From Bacteroidales bacterium (lineage in GTDB: Bacteria; Bacteroidota; Bacteroidia; Bacteroidales; Muribaculaceae), in contig JAAVFS010000053.1 in NCBI GenBank assembly GCA_014800605.1, positions 1 through 56,302 on the forward strand: a DNA stretch of 56,302 nucleotides, read 5' to 3'. The translations under genes and the position numbers were made by a program. A model generated the notes under the pieces. The model did no database searches, had not been told where the DNA came from, and saw nothing but the letters and a program-made list of their open reading frames with translations. This document shows, piece by piece, positions 27,301 to 36,126 of this stretch; within the stretch, counting starts at the first letter, position 1, and each line of letters starts with the position of its first letter.

Positions 27301-27420
27301 CCTGCCGAAAAGCCTGCCGAAAAGCCCGCTCCCAAGCCGACCGTGCCCTCCAAGCCCGCACCAACAGCGCCCCTGCTTCCGTCAGGCAGCGAGGGCGACG
27401 ACCCCCTCCTCGACTTCTGA
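24316..27420 (+). CDS. porW: TPR lipoprotein of the PorW/SprE family (type IX secretion)
   Basis: A 1034-residue predicted lipoprotein (signal peptide to lipobox ISAC, Cys24). The region after Cys, KRNTAASRRYQAFITRYNIQYNG, and the central WYFYNPSTVSAGKTEFQRRWGSR, here cited as two adjoining motifs, fit the PorW/SprE family, a periplasmic part needed for type IX secretion. TPR-like helices cover about 130-450, with a second set near 585-800. Residues about 530-570 are acidic and serine-rich. The C-terminus has short tandem repeats (APAVSE twice, EKPA three times; 27189-27332) and is proline-rich. The presence of likely T9SS cargo in the same window supports the call. Two adjacent ATGs leave the start uncertain by one codon. 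Confidence 0.85.
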   Translation: MMSLRSFSTRLLLMALLAAIISACSVKRNTAASRRYQAFITRYNIQYNGDTHYSETLSEMENKYEDDFTRLLYVHPAEARADQKATQPSGDFTRSIEKAQKAIQLRSIKAKPAPKPGKKSDPAYKAWMKRDEYNPFLHNSWMLMGRSQFMNGDFTGAAATFFYISRHFSWLPETVTEARLWQARSYCAMDWLFDAEMILVRIKEDELTNKTLRSLYNSTYADFLIRSHRYADALPYLRQAVKLASGAQKTRLTFLTGQIAALAGEKAEAYSAFGKVAGAASSDYRTQFNARIKQSEVFDGSDIEPEVKSLRRMIRYDRNRQYRDQIYYAIANLYLSRGDTTNAIENYRLAAKESTRDGIDKAISQVRLGGLYYDRGQYDEAQPCYAEAIPKLPETYPDYRNLKRRSDILDELSVFSHNVTLQDSLLRLSYLTPEEQLAIIDRIIDELNKKEKEEAEEAAREEFLANQNANGSQLNSSNAPASYTANTSDSWYFYNPSTVSAGKTEFQRRWGSRKLEDDWRRRNKAAFSFDDFNESSDSDDGSDDDTSDADSSSEDAGEEPVDEEKAKREADPHFPEYYLKSIPTDSTSRALSHDLIREGLFNMGVILKDKMEDYPAAREQFIALNTRYPDNINRLDAYFNMYLMYARENDIADMERYRNLIISDFPDSKQGIALKDPDYIDNLRKMESEQNILYDRALEAYLDNRNADVHAAYDSVAVRYPMSQLMPRFMFLHALAYVTDNRPDDFKATLNEMLQRYPDTDLSTYASAWLSGLAKGRELQAGSGENLRGMFWDIHLGDESKAFDGDPTQLEFDLNPDDEQILVLLYPTDRISTNALLFNIARHNFSTFSIMDFDLETMNYGQLGLLLIRGFDNLAQINHYRSLMQQNPDLSIPAGVIPVVISEKNFATMMSHGASFEQYFEFARDKTYRDTEESVLDPEIFGPSFGLPADEEPYDDNTPAVSEAPAVSEEPSDEPSETPEINEPTPTSAPTPAEKPAEKPAEKPAPKPTVPSKPAPTAPLLPSGSEGDDPLLDF

Positions 27421-27511
27421 TTTACATCCATACCACCATCTACCTTTATCATTTTAATGCATTTATTTTATTTTTTCTTATAAATTCGATACACATTAAA
27501 GGAAAAAATAT

Positions 27512-27520
27512 TAAATTTGC
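27512..27520 (+). promoter_or_regulatory. -7 promoter element for the 1454-residue secreted protein
   Basis: TAAATTTGC matches TAnnTTTG. If used, the leader is about 235 bases and includes the inverted repeats at 27586-27646. Confidence 0.45.
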
Positions 27521-27585
27521 AACCAATTTTTCATAAGTAACTGTTGAAAATTAATTTATACTATATATGAGATGGAAATTGAGGA

Positions 27586-27646
27586 TATATCAAAAGATGA
27601 AGAGGGAGTGAAGCGAGCTTCATGACCGATTAAATATTTTGATATA
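27586..27646 (+). promoter_or_regulatory. Nested stem-loop in the leader of the 1454-residue protein
   Basis: Outer arms TATATCAAAA (27586-27595) and TTTTGATATA (27637-27646) are perfectly complementary over ten bases. Inside is TGAAGC (27609-27614) pairing with GCTTCA (27617-27622), a near palindrome. It could be a structured RNA leader, a DNA operator, or a remnant; no known riboswitch was recognised. Confidence 0.45.
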
Positions 27647-27761
27647 GACCAATTTACAGCCATAGATAGTATGAAAGATTAAATTTGACAGCTACTTTGC
27701 ACATAATATCGTTTAATTATCAACAATTACTTATACAATCAAATCCTTAAACACATTTTCA

Positions 27762-30700
27762 ATGGGAAAAATTTCTACACGACTTTCCGCGTCAGTGTTT
27801 GCGTCGCTTCTGCTTGCCACGACTGCCTCTGCCGGAGTAAAATTTAACGCCGTCGTGTCGTGGCCTGACCATCAGGCCGGAGTCTACTCCTACGACACCG
27901 ACAGCTATGATCCCCAGCTCATCAAGAAAGGCATCAATGCCAATGGCGGGGGATACATCTATAAGGATGGCTATTACTATGCCACACAGTATGTATCTGT
28001 AGCCGGTATTACAGGTGTCAACCACACAGCCTACGATATGAAGACATGGGAAGTTGAAAACGGTCCATATACTGCTGATGTCACAAACATAGCTACGGCT
28101 ACTGCATCATATCGCGACCTTGGCCTATACGTTGGCTGCTACTACAATGCCGACGGAGAGACCTTTCGCTTCTGTACCATCAAGGGGTTCTATCAGACTA
28201 AAATAGCCGACCTCGAGAAGCCATGGAGTGCCTGCGCATTCGATAAGAACGGAACACTCTACGCCATCGAATCCGAAGGCGCGCTTTACACCGTCGATCC
28301 CTCCAATGGCCAAATGACCCTCGTCGGCCAGACCGGTCTCACATCTACCTGGAATACAGGCGCCATTGTCGACCCCGAGACCAACGCATTCATCTACGCC
28401 ACCAAGACCGACGATAAAGCTACCCTTTACAGCATAAACCTCGAGACAGCCGCAGCCACCAAGATCTATGATCTCGACAACGCCGAGCAGCTCTGCGGAT
28501 TCTATCTCGATTCCGAGAAATATGCAGACGGTGCACCCGGAGCCTCCACATCAGCTCCATCGATGTCTATCTACGATACTAACCTCACTCAAAATCTGAC
28601 CTACTATCTTCCTCGCTACACCGTGAGCGGAGATATGCTTACCGGCCAGCAAGTAACATACCATGTCTACGCCAACGGCAAAGAAATAGCCAGCGGCACA
28701 GAGACCGTATCAGCCTACACAAGCTCAAAGAGAATCTCAGTTACCGTAGACGAGCCCGGCACTTACTGCTTCAGCGTCGACTTCACAAACGAAGCCGGTA
28801 CAGGTCCCCGCACATACTCTGATACATATTTCCTCGGTCCGGACTCACCCAAAGCCCCCTCTTCATGTCAGGCCAAGAACTACACCGACGGTAAAGTGAC
28901 TGTAAGCTGGGGAGCTGCTTCATCTTCAGGTCTGCATGGCGGACGTGTTGACTACACCAACGCAACGTATATCCTGACTCGCTACCCCGATGGTGTCGTA
29001 GTAACTCCCGAAGGACACAAGACCACATCATTTGTTGACTCAATCGGCTTCCCCGATGTACGCACCAACTACTATTACACAGCGAAAATCCTGATCGGTG
29101 ACGTAGAGTCGCCCACCACACAGAGCGCCAAGTTCGCACTCGGCCCAATCACTCCTCCCGGCGATCTTGAATTCAACTCGAGCGTCGACTTCTTCGGCTT
29201 CACCACACTCAATGCCGGCACAGACACAAAGAAATGGGAATTCGACTCTGACAAAGTATTGCGCGTAGCAACCAATTCCAGGCCCGCCGACAACTATCTC
29301 GTCCTCCCCGAGCTCAATCTCAAGGCAGGCGAGACCTATCCTGTAGTCATCGAAGCCGCCGCTTATAGCACAAGCTATACTTCCGAGACCATGGAGGTTG
29401 TAGCCGGTCCAGCACCTACCGTCGAAGCCCTGACCCAGATCGTAATTGAAAACACCAGCGTACTTGGTGGCAACTACAATCAGGAATATCTCACCTACGA
29501 AGGTACCCTCACCGCGCCCGCCGAAGGCACCTGCTACCTCGCCATCCACGCCACAACCCCCGAGAATGGCGGCTATCTCTACATCAAGTCGATCAAGATC
29601 AGCAAAGGCATGGGCGAGCGCGCACCCGGCGCAGCCACCGAATTCACAGCTACAGCAGCAGCCGATGGCACCCACACCGTAGAGCTCTCATTCAAGCTCC
29701 CCGCCGCAGACCTCAGCGGCGACGCACTTGACGCACTCACCAGCGCTGTCATCCTCCGCGACACCGACACCATCGCCACCCTCACTACCGGACTCACCCC
29801 CGGCGAAGTCATAACCTACACTGACAAAGCCGAAAGCCTCACAGGCGGCAAACACGTCTACACCGTAGTCTGCGCCAACGAGCATGGCGAAGGCACCGAA
29901 GCCAAAGCCGAGACATTCGTAGGTTTCGCAGCCCCCGTAGCCGTGGCATCCGTCTCAATGACCGAACCCACCGAAGGCCATGTCATAGCTACATGGGAGC
30001 CTGTGACCGCCGACGTCGAAGGACGCACCCTCTCAGCCGACAATGTCACCTACAATGTCTACAAATACCTCGCCGGTGAAAAATATCCCGTAGCACAGAA
30101 TGTGAAGGGCACCACCTACGAGTATGATCCCTTCGAAGACTTCGAGCACGACGGCAGCCAGCGCTTCGTACAGACACTCATCGAGGCTGTCACAGAAGGC
30201 GGCTCATCCAAGATCGTCCCCTCTCTCAACACCCCCGTCGGCAAGTCATACACAGCCCCCTGGGCCGAGTCATTCGCCGACTGCAAGACCAAATCAATCT
30301 TCGCCAACCTCACCGTCAGCGGCACCGACGTATGGCGCCCGGCTGCCGAGGACGACTTCGGCACAAAGCCCGCCGACAATGACGGCGGCATGATCGCATT
30401 CGAAGGCTACGGCCGCGCTGCCTGCACACTCATGTCAGGCAAAATCGACCTCGCCGACGTCCTCGAGCCCGCTGTCAGCATGCAGGTCTACAACTTCGGC
30501 AGCGGAGCTACCAATGAGAACATCCTCGAAGTCTCCGTACGCGCCACCGGCGATGCCCAGTTCACCAAGATATTCTCAACCAAGATCAGCGAAGTAGGTC
30601 CCAAGCAGGAATGGTCCAAAGTCATCGTTCCCCTCAGCGACTACGCCGGCCAGACCGTACAGATCGCATTCACAGCCTACAACAACGAATACAGCTGGAC

Positions 30701-32126
30701 CCATATCGACGACATCAAGGTGACATCCAATGCCTCACACAACCTCTCTGTCAACACCTTCAAAGCTCCCGTATCTGTAGAGCCCGGCGCAGAGTTCACC
30801 CTCTCAGCCGAGATCGAGAATGTAGGTCTTGAGGATGCCAAGGGATTCAAGGTCAACCTCCTCTGCGACGAAGACATCGTCGACACCAAGACCATCGCCC
30901 TGCTGGCTACCAACAACAAGACCAGCGTGACATTCAACCACTCATTCAGCATCTTCGAGACCGGCACACACGCCTTCGCTGTCGAACTCGACTACGCTCT
31001 CGATATGCTCGACACTGACAATAGCGCCGAACTCGAAGTAGTCGTTCGCACCAACACCCTCCCGACCGTCACCGACCTCGCAGCCGAGCCTGCCGACAAT
31101 GGAGCCAAGCTCACATGGTCAGCACCCACCGGCGCCAAGGCCAAAGTAGCCACCACCGAAAACTTCGATGCAGCCTATATAGGCTGGAAGTCAGAAATCG
31201 AAGGCTGGACATTCCTTGACCTCGACCGCGGATTCATCGGCGGTATCGGCAGCAAACAGCTCCCCGTCTCAGGCCGCCAGTCATTCTTTGTGTTCAACAA
31301 CACGCTGTCCGCCCTCCAGAACGGCAACATCGCTGCCTTCGCAGCTCACTCAGGCAACCAGTTCCTATGCTCGATGTATTCTACCATCGGCGACAACATG
31401 GTACAGAGCGACGACTGGGCTATCACACCCGAACTCTCAGGCGAGCCCCAGGTAATCAGCCTCTACGCCTCAAGCTTCCAGAGCGATCCCGGCGAGACAC
31501 AGTATCTTGAGACATTCCAGCTCCTCTACTCTACAACCGACACCGATCCCGAGAGCTTCACACTCATCGAGGAGTATGTCAAGATCCCCGCTACATGGCG
31601 CGAATACAAGGCCTACGTACCCGAAGGCACCAAGTACTTCGCTATCCGTTGCGTAAGCTACAACCAGTATATGCTCTTCATCGACGATGTGAAATATGTA
31701 GCCAAGAACGCTGCCACCGAAAGCGTAACCCCCGCCGCCTACAACATCTATCGCGACGGCCTTAAGCTCAACGACGAGCCGGTAGCCGCCAACACATTCA
31801 TCGACGAGACCATCGACCACAAGTCAACCTACAAGTATCATGTAAGCGCACTCTACGACGCTACCGAGTCACTCCCCTCCAACGAGGTAGTCTATGACTC
31901 TACCAAGTCAGGCGTAGATGCAGTAGGCTATGACACTGTGACCATCAGCACCTCAGCCGGCGTCATCACCGTAGCCGGTGCCGAAGGAGCCGACATCACA
32001 GTCGTAGCAGCCGACGGCAAAGTCATCGCAGCCGAAAAAGGTCTCGCGGTCAACCGCTTCAATGTCCAGCCCGGCATCTACATCGTCAAAGCCGCCGACA
32101 CCGTTGTCAAGCTATCTGTACGCTGA
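27762..32126 (+). CDS. Large secreted FN3/choice-of-anchor-J protein with T9SS sorting domain
   Basis: A 1454-residue exported protein. A signal peptide covers the first 24 or so residues. Residues about 25-265 resemble a beta-propeller-like region (repeats such as GTLYAIESEGALYTVD). Several fibronectin type III-like units follow (about 365-460, 625-720, 725-830). Two MAM/choice-of-anchor-J-like domains are near 840-1000 and 1150-1310, and a CARDB-like unit sits between (LSVNTFKAPVSVEPGAEFTL). The C-terminal 70 residues (ITVAGAEGADITVVAADGK to VVKLSVR) match a type A T9SS sorting domain. Likely secreted or surface-anchored; role unknown. A strong terminator follows. Confidence 0.87.
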   Translation: MGKISTRLSASVFASLLLATTASAGVKFNAVVSWPDHQAGVYSYDTDSYDPQLIKKGINANGGGYIYKDGYYYATQYVSVAGITGVNHTAYDMKTWEVENGPYTADVTNIATATASYRDLGLYVGCYYNADGETFRFCTIKGFYQTKIADLEKPWSACAFDKNGTLYAIESEGALYTVDPSNGQMTLVGQTGLTSTWNTGAIVDPETNAFIYATKTDDKATLYSINLETAAATKIYDLDNAEQLCGFYLDSEKYADGAPGASTSAPSMSIYDTNLTQNLTYYLPRYTVSGDMLTGQQVTYHVYANGKEIASGTETVSAYTSSKRISVTVDEPGTYCFSVDFTNEAGTGPRTYSDTYFLGPDSPKAPSSCQAKNYTDGKVTVSWGAASSSGLHGGRVDYTNATYILTRYPDGVVVTPEGHKTTSFVDSIGFPDVRTNYYYTAKILIGDVESPTTQSAKFALGPITPPGDLEFNSSVDFFGFTTLNAGTDTKKWEFDSDKVLRVATNSRPADNYLVLPELNLKAGETYPVVIEAAAYSTSYTSETMEVVAGPAPTVEALTQIVIENTSVLGGNYNQEYLTYEGTLTAPAEGTCYLAIHATTPENGGYLYIKSIKISKGMGERAPGAATEFTATAAADGTHTVELSFKLPAADLSGDALDALTSAVILRDTDTIATLTTGLTPGEVITYTDKAESLTGGKHVYTVVCANEHGEGTEAKAETFVGFAAPVAVASVSMTEPTEGHVIATWEPVTADVEGRTLSADNVTYNVYKYLAGEKYPVAQNVKGTTYEYDPFEDFEHDGSQRFVQTLIEAVTEGGSSKIVPSLNTPVGKSYTAPWAESFADCKTKSIFANLTVSGTDVWRPAAEDDFGTKPADNDGGMIAFEGYGRAACTLMSGKIDLADVLEPAVSMQVYNFGSGATNENILEVSVRATGDAQFTKIFSTKISEVGPKQEWSKVIVPLSDYAGQTVQIAFTAYNNEYSWTHIDDIKVTSNASHNLSVNTFKAPVSVEPGAEFTLSAEIENVGLEDAKGFKVNLLCDEDIVDTKTIALLATNNKTSVTFNHSFSIFETGTHAFAVELDYALDMLDTDNSAELEVVVRTNTLPTVTDLAAEPADNGAKLTWSAPTGAKAKVATTENFDAAYIGWKSEIEGWTFLDLDRGFIGGIGSKQLPVSGRQSFFVFNNTLSALQNGNIAAFAAHSGNQFLCSMYSTIGDNMVQSDDWAITPELSGEPQVISLYASSFQSDPGETQYLETFQLLYSTTDTDPESFTLIEEYVKIPATWREYKAYVPEGTKYFAIRCVSYNQYMLFIDDVKYVAKNAATESVTPAAYNIYRDGLKLNDEPVAANTFIDETIDHKSTYKYHVSALYDATESLPSNEVVYDSTKSGVDAVGYDTVTISTSAGVITVAGAEGADITVVAADGKVIAAEKGLAVNRFNVQPGIYIVKAADTVVKLSVR

Positions 32127-32155
32127 TCCACAGCTGCAATAGCATAACCAATTTC

Positions 32156-32202
32156 AAAGGTCCTGTCCGAGAGATTTCGGGCAGGACCTTTCGTATTTTT
32201 TT
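32156..32202 (+). terminator. Rho-independent terminator
   Basis: A 15-base stem, AAAGGTCCTGTCCGA (32156-32170) with TCGGGCAGGACCTTT (32177-32191) including one G-T pair, loop of six, then CGTATTTTTTT. Confidence 0.92.
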
Positions 32203-32236
32203 GCCGAAAAATTGCGGGAGGTTGCCAAAAAATCAG

Positions 32237-32245
32237 TAACTTCGC
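32237..32245 (+). promoter_or_regulatory. -7 promoter element for the pyruvate oxidoreductase gene
   Basis: TAACTTCGC, the one-base variant of TAnnTTTG, immediately after the upstream terminator. It leaves a leader of about 95 bases before the ATG at 32343. Confidence 0.5.
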
Positions 32246-32342
32246 ATCGTTATGTGGCCATACCTCGCGCCTCATACATTGCAACACTAATACTCAACCA
32301 ATTAGGACCAAAACCATAATCACTAAACATAATCCCAACATT

Positions 32343-35300
32343 ATGAGTAAAGAAAAGAAATTCTTGACCTGTGATGGTAACCAGGCCGCTGCGCATGTCA
32401 GCTACATGTTCAGCGAAGTAGCCGCCATCTACCCCATCACCCCCTCATCGACAATGGCTGAATATGTCGACGAATGGGCTGCGGCAGGTCGCAAGAACCT
32501 CTTCGGCGAGACCGTTCTCGTTCAGGAAATGCAATCAGAAGGTGGCGCTGCAGGTGCCGTTCACGGCTCACTCCAGGCCGGCGCCCTGACCACCACCTAC
32601 ACCGCTTCACAGGGTCTGTTGCTGATGATCCCCAATATGTACAAAATCGCCGGCGAGCAGCTCCCCTGCGTATTCCACGTTTCGGCCCGTACACTCGCAT
32701 CACATGCCCTCTCGATCTTCGGCGACCATCAGGACGTAATGTCAGTTCGCCAGACCGGTTTCGCAATGCTCGCTGAAGGCTCCGTACAGGAAGTCATGGA
32801 CCTCGCCGGCGTAGCTCACCTCTCTACAATCAAGAGCCGCATCCCATTCGTCAACTTCTTCGACGGCTTCCGTACATCTCATGAGATCCAGAAGATCGAG
32901 ATGCTCGAAAACGAAGACCTCGCTCCCCTCGTTGACCACGAAGCCATCGCAGCCTTCCGCAAGCGCGCCCTCACCCCCGAGGCACCCGTAGCACGCGGCA
33001 TGGCCGAGAATGGCGACGTATTCTTCCAGCACCGCGAGTCATGCAACAGCCAGTATGCAGCCGTTCCCGAGATCGTCGAAAACTACATGAAAGAGATCTC
33101 TAAGATCACCGGTCGCAACTACGGCCTCTTCAACTACTACGGTGATCCCGAAGCCGATCGCGTAATCATCGCTATGGGCTCAGTGACCCAGGCCGCTCAG
33201 GAAGCTATCGACTACCTCCGCGAGAAAGGCGAAAAGGTAGGTCTCGTAGCCGTACACCTCTATCGTCCCTTCTCAGCCAAGCACTTCCTCGCCGCTGTCC
33301 CCAAGACTGCGAAGCGCATCGCCGTGCTTGACCGCACAAAAGAGCCCGGTGCCAACGGCGAGCCCCTGCTGCTCGACGTCAAGGACTGCTTCTATGGCGT
33401 AGCCGACGCTCCCACTATCGTCGGTGGCCGCTACGGTCTTGCTTCGAAGGACACCACCCCCAGCGAGATCCTCTCAGTATTCGAGAACCTCGCCCTCCCC
33501 ACTCCCAAGGATCACTTCACAATCGGCATCGTCGACGACGTAACCTTCACATCGCTCCCCCTCCTCCCCGCAATCGCGCTCGGTGGCAAGAGCACTTACG
33601 AAGCTAAGTTCTACGGTCTCGGTGCTGACGGCACAGTAGGCGCAAACAAGAACTCCGTAAAAATCATCGGTGACAACACCAACAAATATTGCCAGGCATA
33701 CTTCGCCTACGACTCCAAGAAGTCAGGCGGCTTCACCTGCTCTCACCTCCGCTTCGGCGACGAGCCCATCCGCTCAACCTATCTGGTCAACACCCCCAAC
33801 TTCGTAGCTTGCCACGTACAGGCATACCTCCACATGTATGATGTCCTCCGCGGCCTTCGCGACGGCGGCACATTCCTGCTCAACACCATCTGGGAAGGCG
33901 AAGAGCTCGCTAAGAACCTCCCCAACAAGGTGAAGAAATACATGGCCGACCACAACATCACCTGCTACTACATCAACGCCACAAAGATCGCACAGGAAAT
34001 CGGCCTCGGCAATCGCACAAACACCATCCTCCAGAGCGCATTCTTCCGCATCACAGAGGTCATCCCCGTTGACCTCGCTGTCGAGCAGATGAAGAAATTC
34101 ATCGTCAAGAGCTACGGCAAGAAGGGTCAGGACGTTGTCGACAAGAACTATGCAGCCGTAGATCGCGGCGGCGAATACAAGAAGCTCGACATCGATCCCG
34201 AATGGTCTAAGCTCGAGATCGAAGCTCCGGCCCCCAACGACGATCCCGCATTCATCAACGAAATCGTTCGCCCCATCAACGCTCAGGACGGCGACCTTCT
34301 CAAAGTTTCAGCCTTCAAGGGCATCGAAGACGGCACCTGGCATCAGGGCACTGCCGCTTACGAAAAACGCGGCGTTGCAGCGTTCGTTCCCGAATGGATC
34401 GCTGACAACTGTATCCAGTGTAACAAGTGTGCCTACGTCTGCCCCCACGCTGCCATCCGTCCCTTCGTTCTCGACGCCGACGAGATGAAAGCAGCTCCCA
34501 TGGCCGAGGATCAGACACTCGCAGCTATCGGCAAGACTTTCGCCGGCATGCGCTTCGTTCAGGCTGTCGATGTTCTCGACTGTCTCGGTTGCGGCAACTG
34601 TGCCGACGTCTGCCCCGGCAAGAAGGGAGAGAAAGCGCTCGTAATGAAGCCTCTCGAAACTCAGCTCGACAAGCAGACAGAATGGGACTACTGCGTAGCC
34701 AAGGTGGCCTCTAAGCAGGATCTCGTTGACATCAAGTCTAACGTCAAGAACAGCCAGTTTGCTACCCCGCTCTTCGAGTTCTCCGGAGCTTGCTCAGGCT
34801 GTGGTGAGACCCCCTATGTCAAGCTCATCTCTCAGCTCTTCGGCGACCACGAGATGGTAGCCAACGCTACTGGTTGCTCGTCAATCTACTCCGGCTCAGT
34901 ACCCTCTACCCCCTATACCACCAACGCAGCCGGTCACGGTCCCGCATGGGCTAACTCTCTGTTTGAGGACTTCGCTGAATTCGGACTCGGCATGACCATC
35001 GCCAACGAAAAGATGACAGCCCGTCTGGCTGAAGTCATGAAGGCAGCTACCGAATGTGCCGACTGCAACGACCAGATCAAGGCTCTCGCAGCTGAATGGC
35101 TCGAAAAGCGCGACGACGCAGCAGCTACACGCCGCATCGCCGACACCCTCATCCCCCTCTGCGAAGCTTGTGGTTGCGAGGTTTGCAAAAACATCCTGAC
35201 CCTCAAGGGCTTCATCGTAAAACGTTCACAGTGGATCATCGCCGGCGACGGTGCAGCCTACGACATCGGCTTCGGCGGTCTTGACCATGTGCTCGCAAGC

Positions 35301-35921
35301 GGTAAGAATGTCAATGTACTCGTAGTCGACACCGAAGTTTACTCTAACACCGGTGGCCAGGCTTCTAAGGCAACTCCCGTCGGCGCTATCGCCAAGTTTG
35401 CTGCTGCCGGTAAGCGTGTACGTAAAAAAGACCTCGGCCTTATCGCTACAACCTACGGCTACGTTTACGCCGCTCAGGTAGCAATGGGCGCCGACCAGGC
35501 TCAGACACTGAAAGCCATCCGCGAAGCTGAGGCCTACGACGGACCCTCTATCATCATCGCCTACGCCCCCTGTATCAATCACGGTATCAAGGCCGGCATG
35601 GGCAAGTCACAGCAGGAAGAAGAGCGCGCTGTAGCATGCGGTTACTGGCACCTCTGGCGCTACAACCCCGCTGCTGAGGAGCAGGGTCAGAACCCCTTCA
35701 CACTCGACAGCAAAGTTCCTGACTGGGACGCATTCGACGACTTCCTCAAGGGCGAAGTGCGCTACGCTTCTGTTTGGAAGCAGTATCCTCAGGAAGCTGC
35801 CGAGCTCTTCGCAGCTGCCAAGGCTAACGCACAGTGGCGCTACAACAACTATCGCCGTCTCGCTCAGCTTCAGTGGGGCGTAGATCCCGAGGTGAAGACC
35901 ATCGAAGACTCTAACAAATAA
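32343..35921 (+). CDS. nifJ: Pyruvate:ferredoxin (flavodoxin) oxidoreductase
   Basis: A 1192-residue single-chain enzyme that oxidises pyruvate to acetyl-CoA and CO2 and reduces ferredoxin, the central step of anaerobic pyruvate use. Domain order is N-terminal pyrimidine-binding domain (YPITPSSTMAEYVDEW), transketolase C-like domain (about 260-400), gamma-type domain (about 420-620), two 4Fe-4S clusters (CIQCNKCAYVCPHAAIRP near 700, CLGCGNCADVCPGKK near 750), and the thiamine-diphosphate domain with CSGCGETPYVKL and ATGCSSIYSG. Codons are strongly biased, as expected of an abundant protein. Length fits the family (about 1170-1200). Monocistronic, with its own promoter and terminator. Confidence 0.97.
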   Translation: MSKEKKFLTCDGNQAAAHVSYMFSEVAAIYPITPSSTMAEYVDEWAAAGRKNLFGETVLVQEMQSEGGAAGAVHGSLQAGALTTTYTASQGLLLMIPNMYKIAGEQLPCVFHVSARTLASHALSIFGDHQDVMSVRQTGFAMLAEGSVQEVMDLAGVAHLSTIKSRIPFVNFFDGFRTSHEIQKIEMLENEDLAPLVDHEAIAAFRKRALTPEAPVARGMAENGDVFFQHRESCNSQYAAVPEIVENYMKEISKITGRNYGLFNYYGDPEADRVIIAMGSVTQAAQEAIDYLREKGEKVGLVAVHLYRPFSAKHFLAAVPKTAKRIAVLDRTKEPGANGEPLLLDVKDCFYGVADAPTIVGGRYGLASKDTTPSEILSVFENLALPTPKDHFTIGIVDDVTFTSLPLLPAIALGGKSTYEAKFYGLGADGTVGANKNSVKIIGDNTNKYCQAYFAYDSKKSGGFTCSHLRFGDEPIRSTYLVNTPNFVACHVQAYLHMYDVLRGLRDGGTFLLNTIWEGEELAKNLPNKVKKYMADHNITCYYINATKIAQEIGLGNRTNTILQSAFFRITEVIPVDLAVEQMKKFIVKSYGKKGQDVVDKNYAAVDRGGEYKKLDIDPEWSKLEIEAPAPNDDPAFINEIVRPINAQDGDLLKVSAFKGIEDGTWHQGTAAYEKRGVAAFVPEWIADNCIQCNKCAYVCPHAAIRPFVLDADEMKAAPMAEDQTLAAIGKTFAGMRFVQAVDVLDCLGCGNCADVCPGKKGEKALVMKPLETQLDKQTEWDYCVAKVASKQDLVDIKSNVKNSQFATPLFEFSGACSGCGETPYVKLISQLFGDHEMVANATGCSSIYSGSVPSTPYTTNAAGHGPAWANSLFEDFAEFGLGMTIANEKMTARLAEVMKAATECADCNDQIKALAAEWLEKRDDAAATRRIADTLIPLCEACGCEVCKNILTLKGFIVKRSQWIIAGDGAAYDIGFGGLDHVLASGKNVNVLVVDTEVYSNTGGQASKATPVGAIAKFAAAGKRVRKKDLGLIATTYGYVYAAQVAMGADQAQTLKAIREAEAYDGPSIIIAYAPCINHGIKAGMGKSQQEEERAVACGYWHLWRYNPAAEEQGQNPFTLDSKVPDWDAFDDFLKGEVRYASVWKQYPQEAAELFAAAKANAQWRYNNYRRLAQLQWGVDPEVKTIEDSNK

Positions 35922-35948
35922 TCTCATCCGAGAATAATAACCCTCCTG

Positions 35949-35984
35949 AAAGGGGCGCGACACGATCGCGCCCCTTTCTATTTT
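35949..35984 (+). terminator. Rho-independent terminator after the pyruvate oxidoreductase gene
   Basis: A perfect 12-base stem, AAAGGGGCGCGA / TCGCGCCCCTTT, loop CACGA, followed by CTATTTT. Confidence 0.93.
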
Positions 35985-36090
35985 ATAAGTACCGGCAAGA
36001 AGGTCGCGCGAAAACCTCGACCATTTTTAATTTTTTTCAGAACAAGAGCATTTTTTGGTGACAACTTAATTATCAATGGATAATTTTATT

Positions 36091-36099
36091 TAAATTTGC
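36091..36099 (+). promoter_or_regulatory. -7 promoter element for the NagB-like/PIG-L gene
   Basis: TAAATTTGC matches TAnnTTTG, 27 bases before the ATG at 36127, in an AT-rich spacer. Confidence 0.55.
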
Positions 36100-36126
36100 A
36101 GTGTAGAGAAAAATCATTATTACACA

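Larger units (their letters stand above)
27421..27761. other. AT-rich leader/intergenic region
   Basis: A 341-base gap, distinctly more AT-rich than its neighbours. It contains a -7 element at 27512 and a nested inverted repeat at 27586-27646. No open reading frame of note and no hairpin terminator for the PorW-like gene were seen. Confidence 0.6.

Noticed and set aside
27189..27332. CRISPR-like or regulatory tandem repeat
   Set aside because: The repeats are in frame and encode APAVSE and EKPA units of the PorW-like tail.
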